Positions 14,632 through 26,095 are shown, counted from the first letter of the stretch. The stretch is DNA of 32,248 nucleotides from Polynucleobacter sp. (GCA_008015455.1 SSFP01000027.1:1-32248), one strand, 5' to 3'. The notes: a model not told the origin generated them from the sequence alone. Numbers and translations are program-made.

Positions 14632-16133
14632 CCTGGCATACCAAAACTATCCAAGAATTATCGAGTGCATTGAGCGCAAAAGAAATCAGCGCCACTGAGT
14701 TGGCTACGTATTTTTTAAAGCGTATTCAAGACACTCAAGAATTAAATGCCTTTGTTGATTTAAACGAAGAGCAAACTTTGTTGCAAGCTAAAGAAGCGGA
14801 CGCTTTATTGGCTAAGGGAAGTGCTCCTGTTTTGACTGGAGTGCCCATTGCACATAAGGATGTGTTTGTAACAAAGAACTGGAAAACTACCGCTGGTTCA
14901 AAAATACTCACAAACTACATGAGCCCATTTGATGCACATGTGGTGGCTCAGTTGGGGCCTCAGGGTGCTGGCATGGTTTGCTTGGGCAAAGTGAACATGG
15001 ATGAATTTGCCATGGGCTCTTCCAACGAGAACTCTAGTGCGGGACCTGCTAAAAACCCATGGGATACATTGCGTGTACCCGGTGGATCCTCAGGTGGTTC
15101 GGCGGTTGCAATTGCTGCTGGACTTAGTCCTGCTGCGACAGGCACTGATACAGGTGGATCAATTCGTCAGCCAGCTTCACTCTGCGGCATTACCGGCATT
15201 AAGCCAACCTATGGTCGTGTGTCTCGTTACGGCATGATTGCTTATGCATCTTCACTAGATCAAGCGGGCCCTATGGCAAAGACTGCCGAAGATTGCGCGA
15301 TTTTGTTAAATGCGATGGCAGGTCATGATGCTAAAGATTCAACTAGCCTTGAGAGGCCTGTAGAGGATTTCACAACCAAGTTGGGGCAGCCTTGGAGGGC
15401 CGGAGAAACTTTACCTTTAAAAGGTTTGCGTATTGGCTTACCTAAGGAATATTTTGGTGATGGTTTGCAGGCAGATGTTAGAACTGTAGTTCAGGCAGCG
15501 ATTGAGCAATTACAGAAAATGGGCGCCGAGTGTGTGGAGGTTTCCTTGCCTAAAACAGAGCTATCTATTCCGGTTTATTACGTCTTGGCTCCTGCAGAAG
15601 CGTCTAGCAACCTAAGCCGTTTTGATGGCGTGCGTTACGGGCATCGTGCCAGTGAGTATGGTGACTTATTAGATATGTACAAGCGCTCCAGATCAGAAGG
15701 ATTCGGTGCCGAGGTTAAGCGACGCATCATGATTGGCACCTATGTTTTGTCACATGGTTACTACGATGCCTATTATTTAAAAGCACAACGCATTCGTCGA
15801 ATCATTGCGCAAGATTTTCAAAATGTATTTGAGAAGTGCGACATCATTGCAGGACCAGTTGCTCCAAGCGTTGCCGGGAAGATTGGTGAAAAAATTTCTG
15901 ATCCAACTCAAATGTATTTAGAAGATATTTACACGCTCTCTCCTAATTTGGCTGGATTGCCTGCTATGAGTGCACCTTGTGGTTTTGGTAACCATGGCAT
16001 GCCAGTTGGATTGCAATTAATTGGCAACTACTTCTCAGAGGCTAGCCTTTTACAGGTGGCACATGCTTATCAGCAAGAAACGGATTGGCATAAAAGCCCA
16101 TCACCTTTTGCAAAGAAAGGTGGTGCAGCATGA
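14628..16133 (+). CDS. gatA: Asp/Glu-tRNA amidotransferase subunit A
   Basis: A 501-residue amidase-signature protein, the glutaminase subunit that frees ammonia for GatB. The Ser-cisSer-Lys triad is visible: K77 in AHKDVF, the serines of PGGSSGGS (151-158) and nucleophile S178 in [30 protein letters not shown] is also diagnostic. It starts at an ATGA overlap with gatC and ends at an ATGA overlap with gatB, as expected for equal subunit synthesis. Confidence 0.97.
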   Translation: MTWHTKTIQELSSALSAKEISATELATYFLKRIQDTQELNAFVDLNEEQTLLQAKEADALLAKGSAPVLTGVPIAHKDVFVTKNWKTTAGSKILTNYMSPFDAHVVAQLGPQGAGMVCLGKVNMDEFAMGSSNENSSAGPAKNPWDTLRVPGGSSGGSAVAIAAGLSPAATGTDTGGSIRQPASLCGITGIKPTYGRVSRYGMIAYASSLDQAGPMAKTAEDCAILLNAMAGHDAKDSTSLERPVEDFTTKLGQPWRAGETLPLKGLRIGLPKEYFGDGLQADVRTVVQAAIEQLQKMGAECVEVSLPKTELSIPVYYVLAPAEASSNLSRFDGVRYGHRASEYGDLLDMYKRSRSEGFGAEVKRRIMIGTYVLSHGYYDAYYLKAQRIRRIIAQDFQNVFEKCDIIAGPVAPSVAGKIGEKISDPTQMYLEDIYTLSPNLAGLPAMSAPCGFGNHGMPVGLQLIGNYFSEASLLQVAHAYQQETDWHKSPSPFAKKGGAA

Positions 16134-17590
16134 AATGGGAAGTGGTGATTGGTCTTGAGACCCATGCTCAGTTAAGAACTGCCTCGAAGATTTTTAGTGG
16201 CGCTTCAACGCAATATGGCGCAGAGCCCAACAGACAAGCTTGTGCTGTGGATTTGGCGTTGCCTGGCGTATTGCCTGTTTTAAATAAAGAGGCGGTTGCG
16301 CATGCGATTCGTTTTGGTTTGGCGGTTGGCGCACACGTTGCCCCCTTTAGTGTTTTTGCGCGCAAGAATTATTTCTACCCAGATTTGCCTAAGGGTTATC
16401 AAATTAGCCAATTTGAGATTCCTGTTGTGCAGGGTGGTCAATTAGATATTTTGGTTGATGGCGTAGCTAAAACAGTCCAGCTAACACGCGCACATTTAGA
16501 AGAGGATGCTGGCAAGTCATTACATGATGATTTCCGTGGCCCACACGGGGAATTGTCTAGCGGCATTGACTTGAACCGTACGGGCACACCATTACTTGAA
16601 ATCGTCACGGAGCCGGATATGCGAAGTGCTGCGGAAGCAGTTGCGTATGCCAAGGCCTTGCATACGCTAGTGGTTTGGTTGGGTGTTTGTGATGGCAATA
16701 TGCAAGAGGGTTCCTTCCGATGTGATGCCAACGTCTCTGTTAGACCTGAGGGGCAAAAAGAGTTTGGCACGCGTTGCGAAATTAAGAACCTCAATTCATT
16801 TAGATTCTTAGAAGAAGCTATTCAATATGAAGTGCGTCGTCAAATTGAATTGATTGAGGATGGTGGTACGGTTGTTCAGGAAACGCGTCTCTATGATTCT
16901 GATAAAAAAGAAACGCGTAGCATGCGTAGCAAAGAGGATGCAAACGACTACCGTTATTTCCCAGATCCTGATCTGTTGCCATTAGTTATTTCTGAAGAAT
17001 GGATTGCTAAAGAAAAATCAGAAATGACTGAGCTGCCAGCCCAAAAAGCTGCACGCTGGCAAGCGGAATTTGGTTTGTCTGCCTATGACTGTCAAATTCT
17101 GACTCAAGAAAAAGCGAGCGCAGATTTTTATGAAAGCTTAGTTAAAGAGTTGAATAAGGATCAAGCAAAAGCTGCTGCTAATTTGATGGCGGGAGATTTT
17201 GCATCGGCACTTAATCGAGATGGAATTAGCGCCACTGAATCACCTTTGAGTCCACAGCAGATTGCTAAATTAATTGAGCGTATCGCTGACGGCACTATCT
17301 CTAACAAAATTGCTAAAGAAATTTTCTTGGTAATGTGGGAGGAGAAGGCTGAAGATCTTCATGCAGTTGATCGCATCATTGAAGAAAAAGGTTTAAAACA
17401 AATTAGTGATACGGGTGCTTTAGAAGCCATCATTGATCAAGTGTTGGCTGCTAATCAAAAATCAGTTGAAGAGTTCCGCGCTGGTAAAGAGAAAGCTTTT
17501 AACGCATTGATTGGTCAAATTATGAAAGCCACTCAAGGTAAAGCGAACCCGCAACAAGTTAATAAATTGCTAACAGAAAAGTTGAGTTAA
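16130..17590 (+). CDS. gatB: Asp/Glu-tRNA amidotransferase subunit B
   Basis: A 486-residue subunit that phosphorylates the misacylated Glu-tRNA or Asp-tRNA and amidates it. [13 protein letters not shown] at the start, [41 protein letters not shown] and [14 protein letters not shown] are hallmark blocks. The C-terminal YqeY-like helical domain (about 330-486) binds tRNA. It ends 2 bases before the DUF484 gene, so transcription probably continues into it. Confidence 0.97.
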   Translation: MKWEVVIGLETHAQLRTASKIFSGASTQYGAEPNRQACAVDLALPGVLPVLNKEAVAHAIRFGLAVGAHVAPFSVFARKNYFYPDLPKGYQISQFEIPVVQGGQLDILVDGVAKTVQLTRAHLEEDAGKSLHDDFRGPHGELSSGIDLNRTGTPLLEIVTEPDMRSAAEAVAYAKALHTLVVWLGVCDGNMQEGSFRCDANVSVRPEGQKEFGTRCEIKNLNSFRFLEEAIQYEVRRQIELIEDGGTVVQETRLYDSDKKETRSMRSKEDANDYRYFPDPDLLPLVISEEWIAKEKSEMTELPAQKAARWQAEFGLSAYDCQILTQEKASADFYESLVKELNKDQAKAAANLMAGDFASALNRDGISATESPLSPQQIAKLIERIADGTISNKIAKEIFLVMWEEKAEDLHAVDRIIEEKGLKQISDTGALEAIIDQVLAANQKSVEEFRAGKEKAFNALIGQIMKATQGKANPQQVNKLLTEKLS

Positions 17591-17592
17591 TC

Positions 17593-18195
17593 ATGTCTGA
17601 AGAAAAAACCGTACAAGATCAGATGGAGCAAGAAGCTTTGGTGGCTGAGTGGTTAAAAGCCACCCCAGGATTTTTTGACAGACATGCCCATTTGCTGGCG
17701 GATATTCAGTTAAAGAGTCCTCACGGGGATCGAGCGATTTCTTTACAGGAGCGTCAATTAAGTGTTTTGCGTGAGCAAAACCATGCACTTAATCAAAGGC
17801 TCTCAGCCATGTTGCGCTTTGGTAGCCAAAATGACAAGACGCAAGGCTTGATGATTAATTGGTTAAAAAGTTTATTGTCGGCAAAAGATGAGGCTGCGGT
17901 TCAGACTGTTGTGACAGATGGTCTTGGAGAAGTTTTTGCTGTCGAGTTGGTTAAGTTGGTTCAAGGTCAATCGTTGCCCCATATTTGTGGCCCAGTTAGT
18001 TCTGCAGATGGATCAATTCAAGAACATTTGACAGAGGGTTTGCAAAGTTTGGTGGTGGTTGATTTGCCAGGTGTAGATGCACAGCTATTATTGGCTAGCA
18101 CTTCGCCAGAGAAATTCACATCAGATATGGGCCGTTTTTATTTAGATCAAATAGCAGAATTGGCTGCTGCCTCTATTAGTAGGGTTAAGGGTTAG
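17593..18195 (+). CDS. DUF484 family protein
   Basis: A 200-residue soluble protein of the DUF484 family, GAF-like in fold. The start shows VAEWLKATPGFFDRHAHLLADIQLKSPHG and ISLQERQLSVLREQNHALNQRL, a standard helical opening. The C-terminal half resembles a small ligand-sensing domain that ends in MGRFYLDQIAELAAASISR. In gammaproteobacteria this gene usually sits between dapF and xerC. Here xerC follows after 40 bases but dapF is about 11 kb away, so only half of that linkage is kept. Function is not established. Confidence 0.8.
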   Translation: MSEEKTVQDQMEQEALVAEWLKATPGFFDRHAHLLADIQLKSPHGDRAISLQERQLSVLREQNHALNQRLSAMLRFGSQNDKTQGLMINWLKSLLSAKDEAAVQTVVTDGLGEVFAVELVKLVQGQSLPHICGPVSSADGSIQEHLTEGLQSLVVVDLPGVDAQLLLASTSPEKFTSDMGRFYLDQIAELAAASISRVKG

Positions 18196-18235
18196 GGCTT
18201 CAGGGCCTTAGTCTTCATTCCAAGGTTGCCAGAGC

Positions 18236-19213
18236 ATGGACGAATCACTCGCGCAAGAATACCTTCGCGAATTGCATGTGGTGAGGCAACTTTCTAAGCA
18301 CACCTTGGATGCTTATGAAAATGATTTAAAAATCCTTTTTGAAAAGCTCAAAGAATCTTCAACGGATGTTTCTAAGTTAACTTCAGATCAGGCGCGGGCT
18401 TGGGTGGCGCGCTTACATGCCCAAGGCAAATCCCCTAGAAGCATTGCAAGAACACTGTCTGCTTGGCGAGGCTTTTATTTATGGCTGGCTAATCATAAGA
18501 AGTTGCTGGCACATAACCCATTGAATGATATTAAGGCGCCCAAGCGACTCAAGCCTCTACCTAAAGCTCTTTCGGTAGAGGGTGCAATTACTCTGGTAGA
18601 AAGCGCGGGTAGCGAAGAGGCTCAAGAGGACCTTTTCTTGCGCGTCAGGAATAAAGCGATTTTTGAACTTTTGTATTCATCAGGATTACGTTTATCAGAG
18701 TTATTGGGGATTGATTTAGAGCCCGTTCAAACAAAAGAATTTCAATCAGCTGGTTGGATTGATTTTGATGCCGCTGAAGTGATGGTTTTGGGTAAGGGTG
18801 GCAAGCGCCGCACAGTCCCTGTTGGTCAAGCAGCAATGCTCGCGATTAAAGAATGGATTGCTGTGCGCGCTGATCAATTGCTTCACTCAACAAAAGATCA
18901 GGGCAACAAGGTTCAGCCTTTATTTATTAATAAACAGGGTCGACGGGTTTCTTCAAGAACCGTACAAAAACATTTGGCTGAATTAGCCATCAAGGCTGGT
19001 TTGCCGACTCATGTTCACCCGCACATGCTAAGACATAGCTTTGCTAGTCATGTTCTCCAATCGTCGGGCGATTTGCGTGCAGTTCAAGACATGCTGGGGC
19101 ACGCCAGCATTACTAGCACCCAAATTTATACGGCTCTGGATTTTCAACATTTGGCACAAGCCTATGATCACGCTCACCCTCGAGCAAAAAGTAAAAAAAG
19201 AGAGTCTTCATAA
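18236..19213 (+). CDS. xerC: Tyrosine recombinase XerC
   Basis: A 325-residue site-specific recombinase that with XerD resolves chromosome dimers at dif. The N-terminal SAM-like core-binding domain (about 5-90) is followed by the catalytic domain. The residues are all present: R152 (GLRLSE), K187 (LGKGGKRR), H263 and R266 (HPHMLRHSFASH), H289 (LGHAS) and nucleophile Y298 (TQIYTALD). Length and position beside the DUF484 gene favour XerC over a mobile-element integrase. The methyltransferase gene follows after 2 bases. Confidence 0.93.
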   Translation: MDESLAQEYLRELHVVRQLSKHTLDAYENDLKILFEKLKESSTDVSKLTSDQARAWVARLHAQGKSPRSIARTLSAWRGFYLWLANHKKLLAHNPLNDIKAPKRLKPLPKALSVEGAITLVESAGSEEAQEDLFLRVRNKAIFELLYSSGLRLSELLGIDLEPVQTKEFQSAGWIDFDAAEVMVLGKGGKRRTVPVGQAAMLAIKEWIAVRADQLLHSTKDQGNKVQPLFINKQGRRVSSRTVQKHLAELAIKAGLPTHVHPHMLRHSFASHVLQSSGDLRAVQDMLGHASITSTQIYTALDFQHLAQAYDHAHPRAKSKKRESS

Positions 19214-19215
19214 AT

Positions 19216-20421
19216 ATGCAAGCAAGTGTCATCCTTAAGGCAGGCAAAGAACGCCCCCTATATCGTCATCACCCTTGGGTATATTCAAATGCTGTCGATC
19301 GCTTTGAGGGTAAGGTATATCCAGGTAGCACAGTTCATGTGTTGGATCATCAGGGAAAGTTTGTTGCAAAAGGCTTATACAGCCCCAGCTCACAAATTCG
19401 GGTTCGTATCTTGACTTGGGATGAGTCTGAGCCGATTGATCATGCATTTTTCAAAAGACGTATTACTAAAGCAATCGAACACAGACAGCGATGGGTAAAA
19501 AATACTAATGCCATTCGATTAATCTTTGGCGAGAGTGATGGCTTACCAGGGTTGGTTGTTGATCAATATGACAACACTTTAGTTTGTCAGTTTTTATTTG
19601 TAGGCATGGAGCACTGGAAAGAAGCGATCGTGAACGCCTTAGTGAAGCAAACGGGTTGTGTTCGGATTGTTGAGAGGTCGGATGCGGCTGTGCGTTCTCG
19701 CGAGGGTTTGGAGCCATTCGTTGGAGCCTTGCATGGCGAGCTTCCAACAGAACCTATTCTGGTAGATGAGTGCGGCGTCAAATACACTGTCGATGTATTA
19801 AAGGGACATAAAACAGGTTTTTATATTGACCAAAGAGATAGCCGAGATCTGTTGAGTCAATTAAGCGAAAACAAAGAAGTCCTTAATGTTTTTTGTTACA
19901 CCGGTGGATTTTCTTTAGCTGCTCTTAAAGGGGGCGCCACTCATGTGACATCAGTTGACTCTTCAGGTGAGGCGCTTGCTATGGCGCAACGTCAAATGGT
20001 GGTTAATCAATTCTCTGATGATCGAGCTACTTGGATAGATGCTGACGCATTTGAGGTGTTAACTCAACTTCGCAAAGAGGGGCGCCAGTTTGATGTGGTT
20101 GTATTAGACCCTCCTAAGTTTGCGCCGTCATCACATCACTTAGATAAAGCCCTAAGGGCTTATAAAGAAATTAATCGTGCGGGCATGCAATTATTAAAAC
20201 CCGGCGGTTTGCTATTCACTTTTTCTTGTTCTGGCGCTGTTGATGCGGCTTTATTTGAAAAAACGATCGCCATGGCGAGCGCTGAGGCTATGACCCATGG
20301 GGTCGACAAATCGATAGACTTTAGGATTATTAAGCGTTTGTCTTCTGGCGCTGATCATCCACTATTAACTAGTTTCCCTGAGGGCGACTATCTCAAGGGT
20401 TTATTGCTGCAACGCGTGTAG
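19216..20421 (+). CDS. rlmI: RlmI-type 23S rRNA cytosine-C5 methyltransferase
   Basis: A 401-residue SAM-dependent RNA methyltransferase. An N-terminal PUA domain (about 1-75, with HPWVYSNAVDRF and GLYSPSSQIRVRIL) is followed by an EEHEA-like connector and the Rossmann catalytic domain. SAM site: NVFCYTGGFSLAAL. Motif IV is LDPPKFAPS. The likely catalytic cysteine is in FTFSCSGAV, as in RlmI, which methylates C1962 of 23S rRNA. The related YwbD/RlmK families are less similar by eye. It is probably co-transcribed with xerC. The target base is inferred from family. Confidence 0.85.
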   Translation: MQASVILKAGKERPLYRHHPWVYSNAVDRFEGKVYPGSTVHVLDHQGKFVAKGLYSPSSQIRVRILTWDESEPIDHAFFKRRITKAIEHRQRWVKNTNAIRLIFGESDGLPGLVVDQYDNTLVCQFLFVGMEHWKEAIVNALVKQTGCVRIVERSDAAVRSREGLEPFVGALHGELPTEPILVDECGVKYTVDVLKGHKTGFYIDQRDSRDLLSQLSENKEVLNVFCYTGGFSLAALKGGATHVTSVDSSGEALAMAQRQMVVNQFSDDRATWIDADAFEVLTQLRKEGRQFDVVVLDPPKFAPSSHHLDKALRAYKEINRAGMQLLKPGGLLFTFSCSGAVDAALFEKTIAMASAEAMTHGVDKSIDFRIIKRLSSGADHPLLTSFPEGDYLKGLLLQRV

Positions 20422-20474
20422 CAAAGAATCAGAGACCACAGCATAATTAAAAGATACACATAAGGATTTACAGC

Positions 20475-21545
20475 ATGGCATTAATTCCAGTCACCATACT
20501 TTCAGGTTTTTTGGGTAGCGGTAAAACAACACTTTTAAAACATATTCTTCATGAGAACCATGGCAAGAAAATTGCTGTGATTGAAAATGAGTTTGGCGAA
20601 GAAAATATTGATAACGATATTTTGATTCAGGATTCATCTGAGCAAATTGTGCAGATGAGTAATGGTTGTGTGTGCTGCACGATTAGAGGTGATTTGGTTG
20701 TTGCCTTGAATGATTTATGGGAACAACGCAAAGATAAGAAAATTAGTTTTGATCGCGTAGTGATTGAGACAACTGGGGTTGCGAATCCTGGCCCTGTTGC
20801 GCAAACATTCTTCATGGATGATGAGGTAGCAAGCCACTACATGTTGGATGCAATTGTGACGTTGGTGGATGCCAAACATGGTCCGCAACAATTGGACACT
20901 CATGAAGAAGCTCAGCAACAAGTTGGATTTGCTGATCGCATTTTTATTACAAAAACCGATTTAGTTACACCTAATGCTGTTGATGCATTAAAGCATCGCT
21001 TAATGCATATGAATCCGCGTGCGCCAATCGCTGGCATCACACAAGGTACAGTGTCCTTGGAGCAGGTTTTAGATTTAAAGGGATTCAATCTCAATGATAA
21101 GCTGGAGATTGACCCACACTTTTTAGAGCAAGATGACCATGATCACAGCCAATGTGGTCACGATCATCACCATGAGCACGGTCCGGATTGTGATCATTCA
21201 CATGATCATGCGCAGCCACAAACTGTGCAATTTATGAAAAAACCACATACTGACAAAATTCAGTCTTTTGTTTTTAAGAGCGATCGACCATTTGACTCTG
21301 ACAAACTGGAGGGTTTTTTGGGAGGTGTTTTATCAGTATTCGGCGCTAAGATGTTGAGATATAAGGGGGTTTTATACATCAAAGGTGGCGCTAGAAAAGT
21401 CATCATTCAAGGGGTTCATGAAATGATGGGATCAGACTTAGGTAAGCCTTGGGGTAATGAAAAGCGAGAAACTAGAATGGTCTTTATTGGAATTGACCTT
21501 CCTAAAGATGTTTTATTAGGTGGTCTTGAAACTTGTTTGGTGTAA
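20475..21545 (+). CDS. COG0523/CobW-type metallochaperone GTPase
   Basis: A 356-residue G3E GTPase. The P-loop GFLGSGKTTLLKH is at 11-23. The family's metal motif GCVCC lies at 64-68. ETTGVANPGPV and a TKTDLV guanine motif follow. A linker (about 216-250) is packed with His, Asp and Cys (for example HDHHHEHGPDCDHSHDH), then comes the CobW C-terminal domain with LRYKGVLYIKGG. Such proteins move zinc, or in some cases cobalt or iron, into target enzymes under shortage. The His-rich linker favours zinc. No cobalamin gene is near. dksA follows after 121 bases; COG0523-dksA pairs are known, often under Zur. I see no clear Zur box. Confidence 0.88.
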   Translation: MALIPVTILSGFLGSGKTTLLKHILHENHGKKIAVIENEFGEENIDNDILIQDSSEQIVQMSNGCVCCTIRGDLVVALNDLWEQRKDKKISFDRVVIETTGVANPGPVAQTFFMDDEVASHYMLDAIVTLVDAKHGPQQLDTHEEAQQQVGFADRIFITKTDLVTPNAVDALKHRLMHMNPRAPIAGITQGTVSLEQVLDLKGFNLNDKLEIDPHFLEQDDHDHSQCGHDHHHEHGPDCDHSHDHAQPQTVQFMKKPHTDKIQSFVFKSDRPFDSDKLEGFLGGVLSVFGAKMLRYKGVLYIKGGARKVIIQGVHEMMGSDLGKPWGNEKRETRMVFIGIDLPKDVLLGGLETCLV

Positions 21546-21666
21546 TCTCTTGAGATTGGAGTAGAATCCGCGCCCAAGGTTGTTTTTAAAGACTGGCTTG
21601 TATTAAAGTGTTTTGTACTAAAGTAAAGCTTGAAGTAACCAATAATAAGTCCCGAAAGGACATGAA

Positions 21667-22083
21667 ATGAGCAAGAAACCATTAACTGAGGCTGATATTC
21701 TAAAAATGTCTGAAAAAGACTATATGAATGCAGTCCAGCTCGAATTCTTTAAACCAAAGTTATTGGCTTTGAAAGAGGATCTTTTAAAGCACGCTAATGA
21801 AACAACAGAACATTTACGTGAAAACGTACTAGTTCCTGATCCAGCAGACCGCGCCACTATTGAGGAAGAGCATGCACTTGAGTTGCGCACACGTGATCGT
21901 GAGCGCAAGTTATTGAAAAAGGTAGAGCAATCTCTCCTTAGTATTGAATCTGGTGACTACGGCTGGTGTGAAGAGACAGGAGAGCCTATTGGCATTCCCC
22001 GCTTACTTGCACGCCCAACGGCTAACTTGTCATTAGAGGCACAAGAGCGTCGCGAGTTACGCCAAAAGCTATTTGGCAATTAA
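21667..22083 (+). CDS. dksA: RNA polymerase-binding factor DksA, single-Cys zinc-finger type
   Basis: A 138-residue DksA. The long coiled coil carries the tip DPADRA (D58, D61, A63) that reaches the polymerase active site and works with ppGpp. In the globular part only C101 remains of the four zinc cysteines: the other three positions are T104, S122 and A125. This resembles the alphaproteobacterial type and probably folds without zinc. AAAGGA sits 6 bases before the ATG, inside a small GTCC/GGAC hairpin. A start-stop pair (ATGAAATGA) overlaps the start but its ribosome-site spacing is too short to be used. It is a single-gene unit or follows the COG0523 gene. Confidence 0.93.
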   Translation: MSKKPLTEADILKMSEKDYMNAVQLEFFKPKLLALKEDLLKHANETTEHLRENVLVPDPADRATIEEEHALELRTRDRERKLLKKVEQSLLSIESGDYGWCEETGEPIGIPRLLARPTANLSLEAQERRELRQKLFGN

Positions 22084-23025
<942 letters not shown>

Positions 23026-23032
23026 GGATGGC

Positions 23033-23722
23033 ATGCGCCATCCTTTGTGGTTATTTGATTTAGATAACACGCTGCACAACGCGTCAGACGCGATTTTCCC
23101 CTATATCAATCAGGCGATGACGAGCTATGTGGCTCGTCGTTTAAATGTTGATCCTGCCTCCGCTAGCGAGATTCGAAATAAATACTGGAGGCAGTATGGT
23201 GCAACTCTTTTGGGTTTGGTTAAGCATCATGGCATTGATCCTCACGAGTTTTTATTTGAGACCCATCGTTTCGATGAGCAATCGGGCGCCCATTTAGAAG
23301 ATTTATCAGATTTGGTGCGTGGTGAGCGAGGCTTAAGACAAATACTTAATCGCCTGCCGGGGCGAAAAATTCTGTTAACCAATGCGCCTTATGCCTATGC
23401 CAGAAAGGTTACTAAGGAGCTGGGGATACAGGGTTGCTTTGACGCTATTGAAGCCATTGAGGATATGGAGGTTCACCAGCAATGGCGGCCCAAGCCAGAT
23501 CATTTGATGATTCGAAAGCTATTAAGAAAGTACCATTGCGCTCCTCAAAATGCGGTTTTAGTCGACGATACCCTTGGACATTTGTTAGAGTATTCAAAGA
23601 TAGGTATAAAGACCGTCTGGTTTAAAAGGCATGTTAGGACTTACACCCATAATCGAGCCAGTCTTTGTCTAGAAGTACAATCAATACATCAATTATTTAA
23701 TAGCTGGCAAAAACTCAGATGA
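23033..23722 (+). CDS. HAD pyrimidine 5'-nucleotidase-like hydrolase
   Basis: A 229-residue HAD hydrolase of the SDT1/pyrimidine 5'-nucleotidase type. Motif I is FDLDNTLHNAS with both catalytic aspartates (D9 and D11). ILLTNAP gives motif II, RPKPDHLM the lysine of motif III, and VLVDDTLGHLLEY motif IV. A four-helix cap is inserted after motif I. Likely reaction is removal of phosphate from pyrimidine nucleotides or similar small phosphates; HAD substrate ranges are wide. Its stop overlaps the slmA start (ATGA). Confidence 0.82.
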   Translation: MRHPLWLFDLDNTLHNASDAIFPYINQAMTSYVARRLNVDPASASEIRNKYWRQYGATLLGLVKHHGIDPHEFLFETHRFDEQSGAHLEDLSDLVRGERGLRQILNRLPGRKILLTNAPYAYARKVTKELGIQGCFDAIEAIEDMEVHQQWRPKPDHLMIRKLLRKYHCAPQNAVLVDDTLGHLLEYSKIGIKTVWFKRHVRTYTHNRASLCLEVQSIHQLFNSWQKLR

Positions 23723-24375
23723 ACTCACCATTTAATCAACTGAACCAAACCGAATCTGTTGAGCAGGATGCAGCGGCTCCAGTTCGTAAACGTCCTCGTC
23801 CTGGCGAGCGCCGTATTCAGATTTTGCAAGTGTTGGCTGAAATGCTTGAGAACCCTAAAGGGGACCGCGTGACAACGGCAGCACTAGCAGCTAGATTAGA
23901 TGTGTCTGAAGCGGCTCTATATCGCCACTTTGCTAGCAAAGCGCAAATGTTTGAAGGTTTAATTGCTTTTATTGAACAAACCATTTTTGGCTTGATCAAT
24001 CAAATCACTGAGCGTGAAGAGGCGGGCGATCGCCAAGCCCAAGAAATTTTGATGGTGTTATTAGGTTTTGGTGAAAAAAATCCTGGCATGACACGCGTTT
24101 TATTAGGTGATGCACTTTGGTTAGAAGATGAGCGCTTGCAAGACCGTATTGCGCAAGTTTTTGAGCGCATTGAGTCTTCTTTAAAGCAGTCTATTCGTGT
24201 AGCTCAAACGCAAGGTCGTTTACCGCAGTCTGCTGATGGTAGTGATGTTAGTTCAAGAGCTGCCATGATGATCAGTTATGTGGTGGGTCGCTGGCACCGT
24301 TATGCCAGAAGTGGCTTTAAGAAGTCACCCACAGAGTTAAATGAGTTCCCTATGAGGGCTCTATTCTCCGTATGA
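23719..24375 (+). CDS. slmA: Nucleoid occlusion factor SlmA
   Basis: A 218-residue TetR-fold DNA-binding protein. [54 protein letters not shown] (split across the first helices) is the SlmA N-terminal domain pattern. SlmA binds chromosomal SBS sites and breaks FtsZ polymers over the nucleoid. The ~20 residues before the domain are a flexible Pro/Arg-rich lead. It overlaps both neighbours by ATGA, so the HAD gene, slmA and metX form one translation-coupled unit. An ordinary TetR repressor is possible but less likely. Confidence 0.85.
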   Translation: MNSPFNQLNQTESVEQDAAAPVRKRPRPGERRIQILQVLAEMLENPKGDRVTTAALAARLDVSEAALYRHFASKAQMFEGLIAFIEQTIFGLINQITEREEAGDRQAQEILMVLLGFGEKNPGMTRVLLGDALWLEDERLQDRIAQVFERIESSLKQSIRVAQTQGRLPQSADGSDVSSRAAMMISYVVGRWHRYARSGFKKSPTELNEFPMRALFSV

Positions 24376-25514
24376 GTCTAGGGGTCGTACAGCCTCAAGT
24401 ATTGAACTTTGCAGAACCGCTCAGCTTGCAAAGTGGGGCGAGTATTGCCAATTACAACTTGGTTGTTGAAACCTATGGTCAATTGAATGCGGCAAAAAAT
24501 AATGCGGTTTTAATTTGTCACGCGTTAAATGCATCTCACCATGTGGCTGGAGTTGCTGCAGATAATCCTGAGAATGTCGGTTGGTGGGACAACATGGTAG
24601 GTCCTGGCAAACCAGTAGATACCAATGAATTCTTTGTGATTGGGGTTAACAACTTGGGCTCATGTTTTGGCTCAACTGGTCCGATGAGCATTAATCCAGA
24701 GACTCAAAAGCCATACGGCGCTAGCTTTCCAGTGGTGACAGTTGAAGATTGGGTCAATGCGCAAGCAAGAGTTGCTGATCACTTTGGCATTGAAAAATTC
24801 GCTGCTGTGATGGGTGGCAGTTTGGGTGGTATGCAAGCAATGGCTTGGGGAATGTTGTACCCCGAGCGCGTGGGTAATTGTGTGGTGATTGCTTCAACCC
24901 CCAAATTATCAGCTCAAAATATTGCGTTTAATGAAGTTGCTCGTAGTGCTATCTTGAGTGACCCAGATTTTCATGGGGGTGATTACTACGCCCACCATGT
25001 CAAGCCTCGTCGCGGGCTTCGAGTGGCTCGCATGATTGGCCATATTACCTATTTATCAGACGATGATATGGCTGAAAAATTTGGACGTGAACTAAAGCGT
25101 GCCGAAGGTGACTCTAAAGATTACAACTTTAGCTTTGATGTTGAATTTGAAGTAGAGAGTTACTTGCGTTATCAAGGTGAGAAGTTTGCAGATTATTTTG
25201 ATGCTAACACCTACTTGTTGATTACTAGAGCGCTGGATTATTTTGATCCTGCTAAAAACTATGGCAATAACTTAAGCCAAGCGATGGCTAAAGTGATGGC
25301 TAAATTTTTAGTGGTGAGCTTTACAACAGACTGGCGTTTTGCTCCTGAAAGAAGCAGAGAAATTGTTAAGGCTCTTTTAGACAATAAGCTAGATGTAACT
25401 TATGCTGAAATTGATGCACCACATGGACACGATGCCTTCTTGTTGGAAGACCCCAGATATCATCAGTTGGTCGCAGCTTATTTTGAGCAAATTTCACGAG
25501 GGCTGCACTCATGA
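24372..25514 (+). CDS. metX: Homoserine O-acyltransferase MetX
   Basis: A 380-residue alpha/beta hydrolase that acylates homoserine, the entry step of methionine synthesis. [15 protein letters not shown] holds the nucleophile S150; the acid is in [11 protein letters not shown] and the histidine in [10 protein letters not shown] near the end. [12 protein letters not shown] is the oxyanion region. Whether the acyl donor is acetyl- or succinyl-CoA cannot be read by eye; the adjacent metW is typical of proteobacterial MetX that work with MetW, often with succinyl-CoA. It overlaps slmA and metW by 4 bases each. Confidence 0.93.
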   Translation: MSLGVVQPQVLNFAEPLSLQSGASIANYNLVVETYGQLNAAKNNAVLICHALNASHHVAGVAADNPENVGWWDNMVGPGKPVDTNEFFVIGVNNLGSCFGSTGPMSINPETQKPYGASFPVVTVEDWVNAQARVADHFGIEKFAAVMGGSLGGMQAMAWGMLYPERVGNCVVIASTPKLSAQNIAFNEVARSAILSDPDFHGGDYYAHHVKPRRGLRVARMIGHITYLSDDDMAEKFGRELKRAEGDSKDYNFSFDVEFEVESYLRYQGEKFADYFDANTYLLITRALDYFDPAKNYGNNLSQAMAKVMAKFLVVSFTTDWRFAPERSREIVKALLDNKLDVTYAEIDAPHGHDAFLLEDPRYHQLVAAYFEQISRGLHS

Positions 25515-26095
25515 TGCGTTCCGATTTTTCAGCAATTGCCCAGTGGATTGCTCCACAAAGCCAAGTCTTAGACGTGGGTTGTGGTGATGGTAGTTTGCTC
25601 GAGTATCTAAAAACAGCTAAGCAAGCCCATGTGTATGGCGTAGAGCTCGCTGATGACAAGGTGTTGGCTTGTGCCGAAAAAGATTTGAATGTGATTCAGC
25701 AAAATCTTGAAGGTGGCTTGGCTTTGTTTGAGGACAATAGTTTTGATACGGTGATTCTTTCTCAAACACTACAAACTATCCATCAGACCGCCAGAATTTT
25801 GAGTGAGATTGCTCGTGTTGGTAAAGAGTGCATTGTTTCTTTCCCTAACTTTGGTCATTGGTCTCATCGCGCGGCTGTGATTTCTGGTCGCATGCCGGTA
25901 TCTAAGTCTTTGCCTTACCAGTGGTATGACACACCTAACGTGCGAGTATTAACGATTGCTGATTTTGAAGCGCTAGCTCCTGCAGTAGGATTAGAGCTGC
26001 TTGATCGAGTTGTTTTGCATGATGGTCAAACAATTAAATTTTTACCTAATTTAAGAGGCAGCCTTGCTATCTACCGAGCGCGTCGCGCCAAGTAA
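25511..26095 (+). CDS. metW: Methionine biosynthesis protein MetW
   Basis: A 194-residue class I methyltransferase-fold protein. [15 protein letters not shown] (about 16-30) is the SAM-binding turn, and [17 protein letters not shown] is the family hallmark. MetW pairs with MetX and is required for full homoserine acylation; a methyltransferase activity is not proven. The ATGA overlap with metX supports a complex. The next gene, ampG, seems to start inside its last 32 bases. Confidence 0.92.
   Translation: MMRSDFSAIAQWIAPQSQVLDVGCGDGSLLEYLKTAKQAHVYGVELADDKVLACAEKDLNVIQQNLEGGLALFEDNSFDTVILSQTLQTIHQTARILSEIARVGKECIVSFPNFGHWSHRAAVISGRMPVSKSLPYQWYDTPNVRVLTIADFEALAPAVGLELLDRVVLHDGQTIKFLPNLRGSLAIYRARRAK

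Noticed and set aside
16438-16794. 118-codon open frame antisense to gatB
   Set aside because: Entirely inside a conserved gene in an antisense frame, with no start signal or recognisable domain.
18236-19213. xerC as an integrase of a mobile element
   Set aside because: Length, motifs and linkage to the DUF484 gene and housekeeping genes fit chromosomal XerC, with no att repeats or phage genes near it.
20422-20474. Zur box before the COG0523 GTPase
   Set aside because: The 53 bases are AT-rich but contain no convincing dyad like the known Zur consensus.
21662-21670. Minimal start-stop ORF (ATGAAATGA) overlapping the dksA start
   Set aside because: The AAAGGA ribosome site is only one base from this ATG, too close for use, and correctly spaced for the dksA ATG at 21667.
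24372-26095. metX-metW as an unusual cluster
   Set aside because: metX-metW adjacency with 4-base overlap is the common arrangement in proteobacteria.
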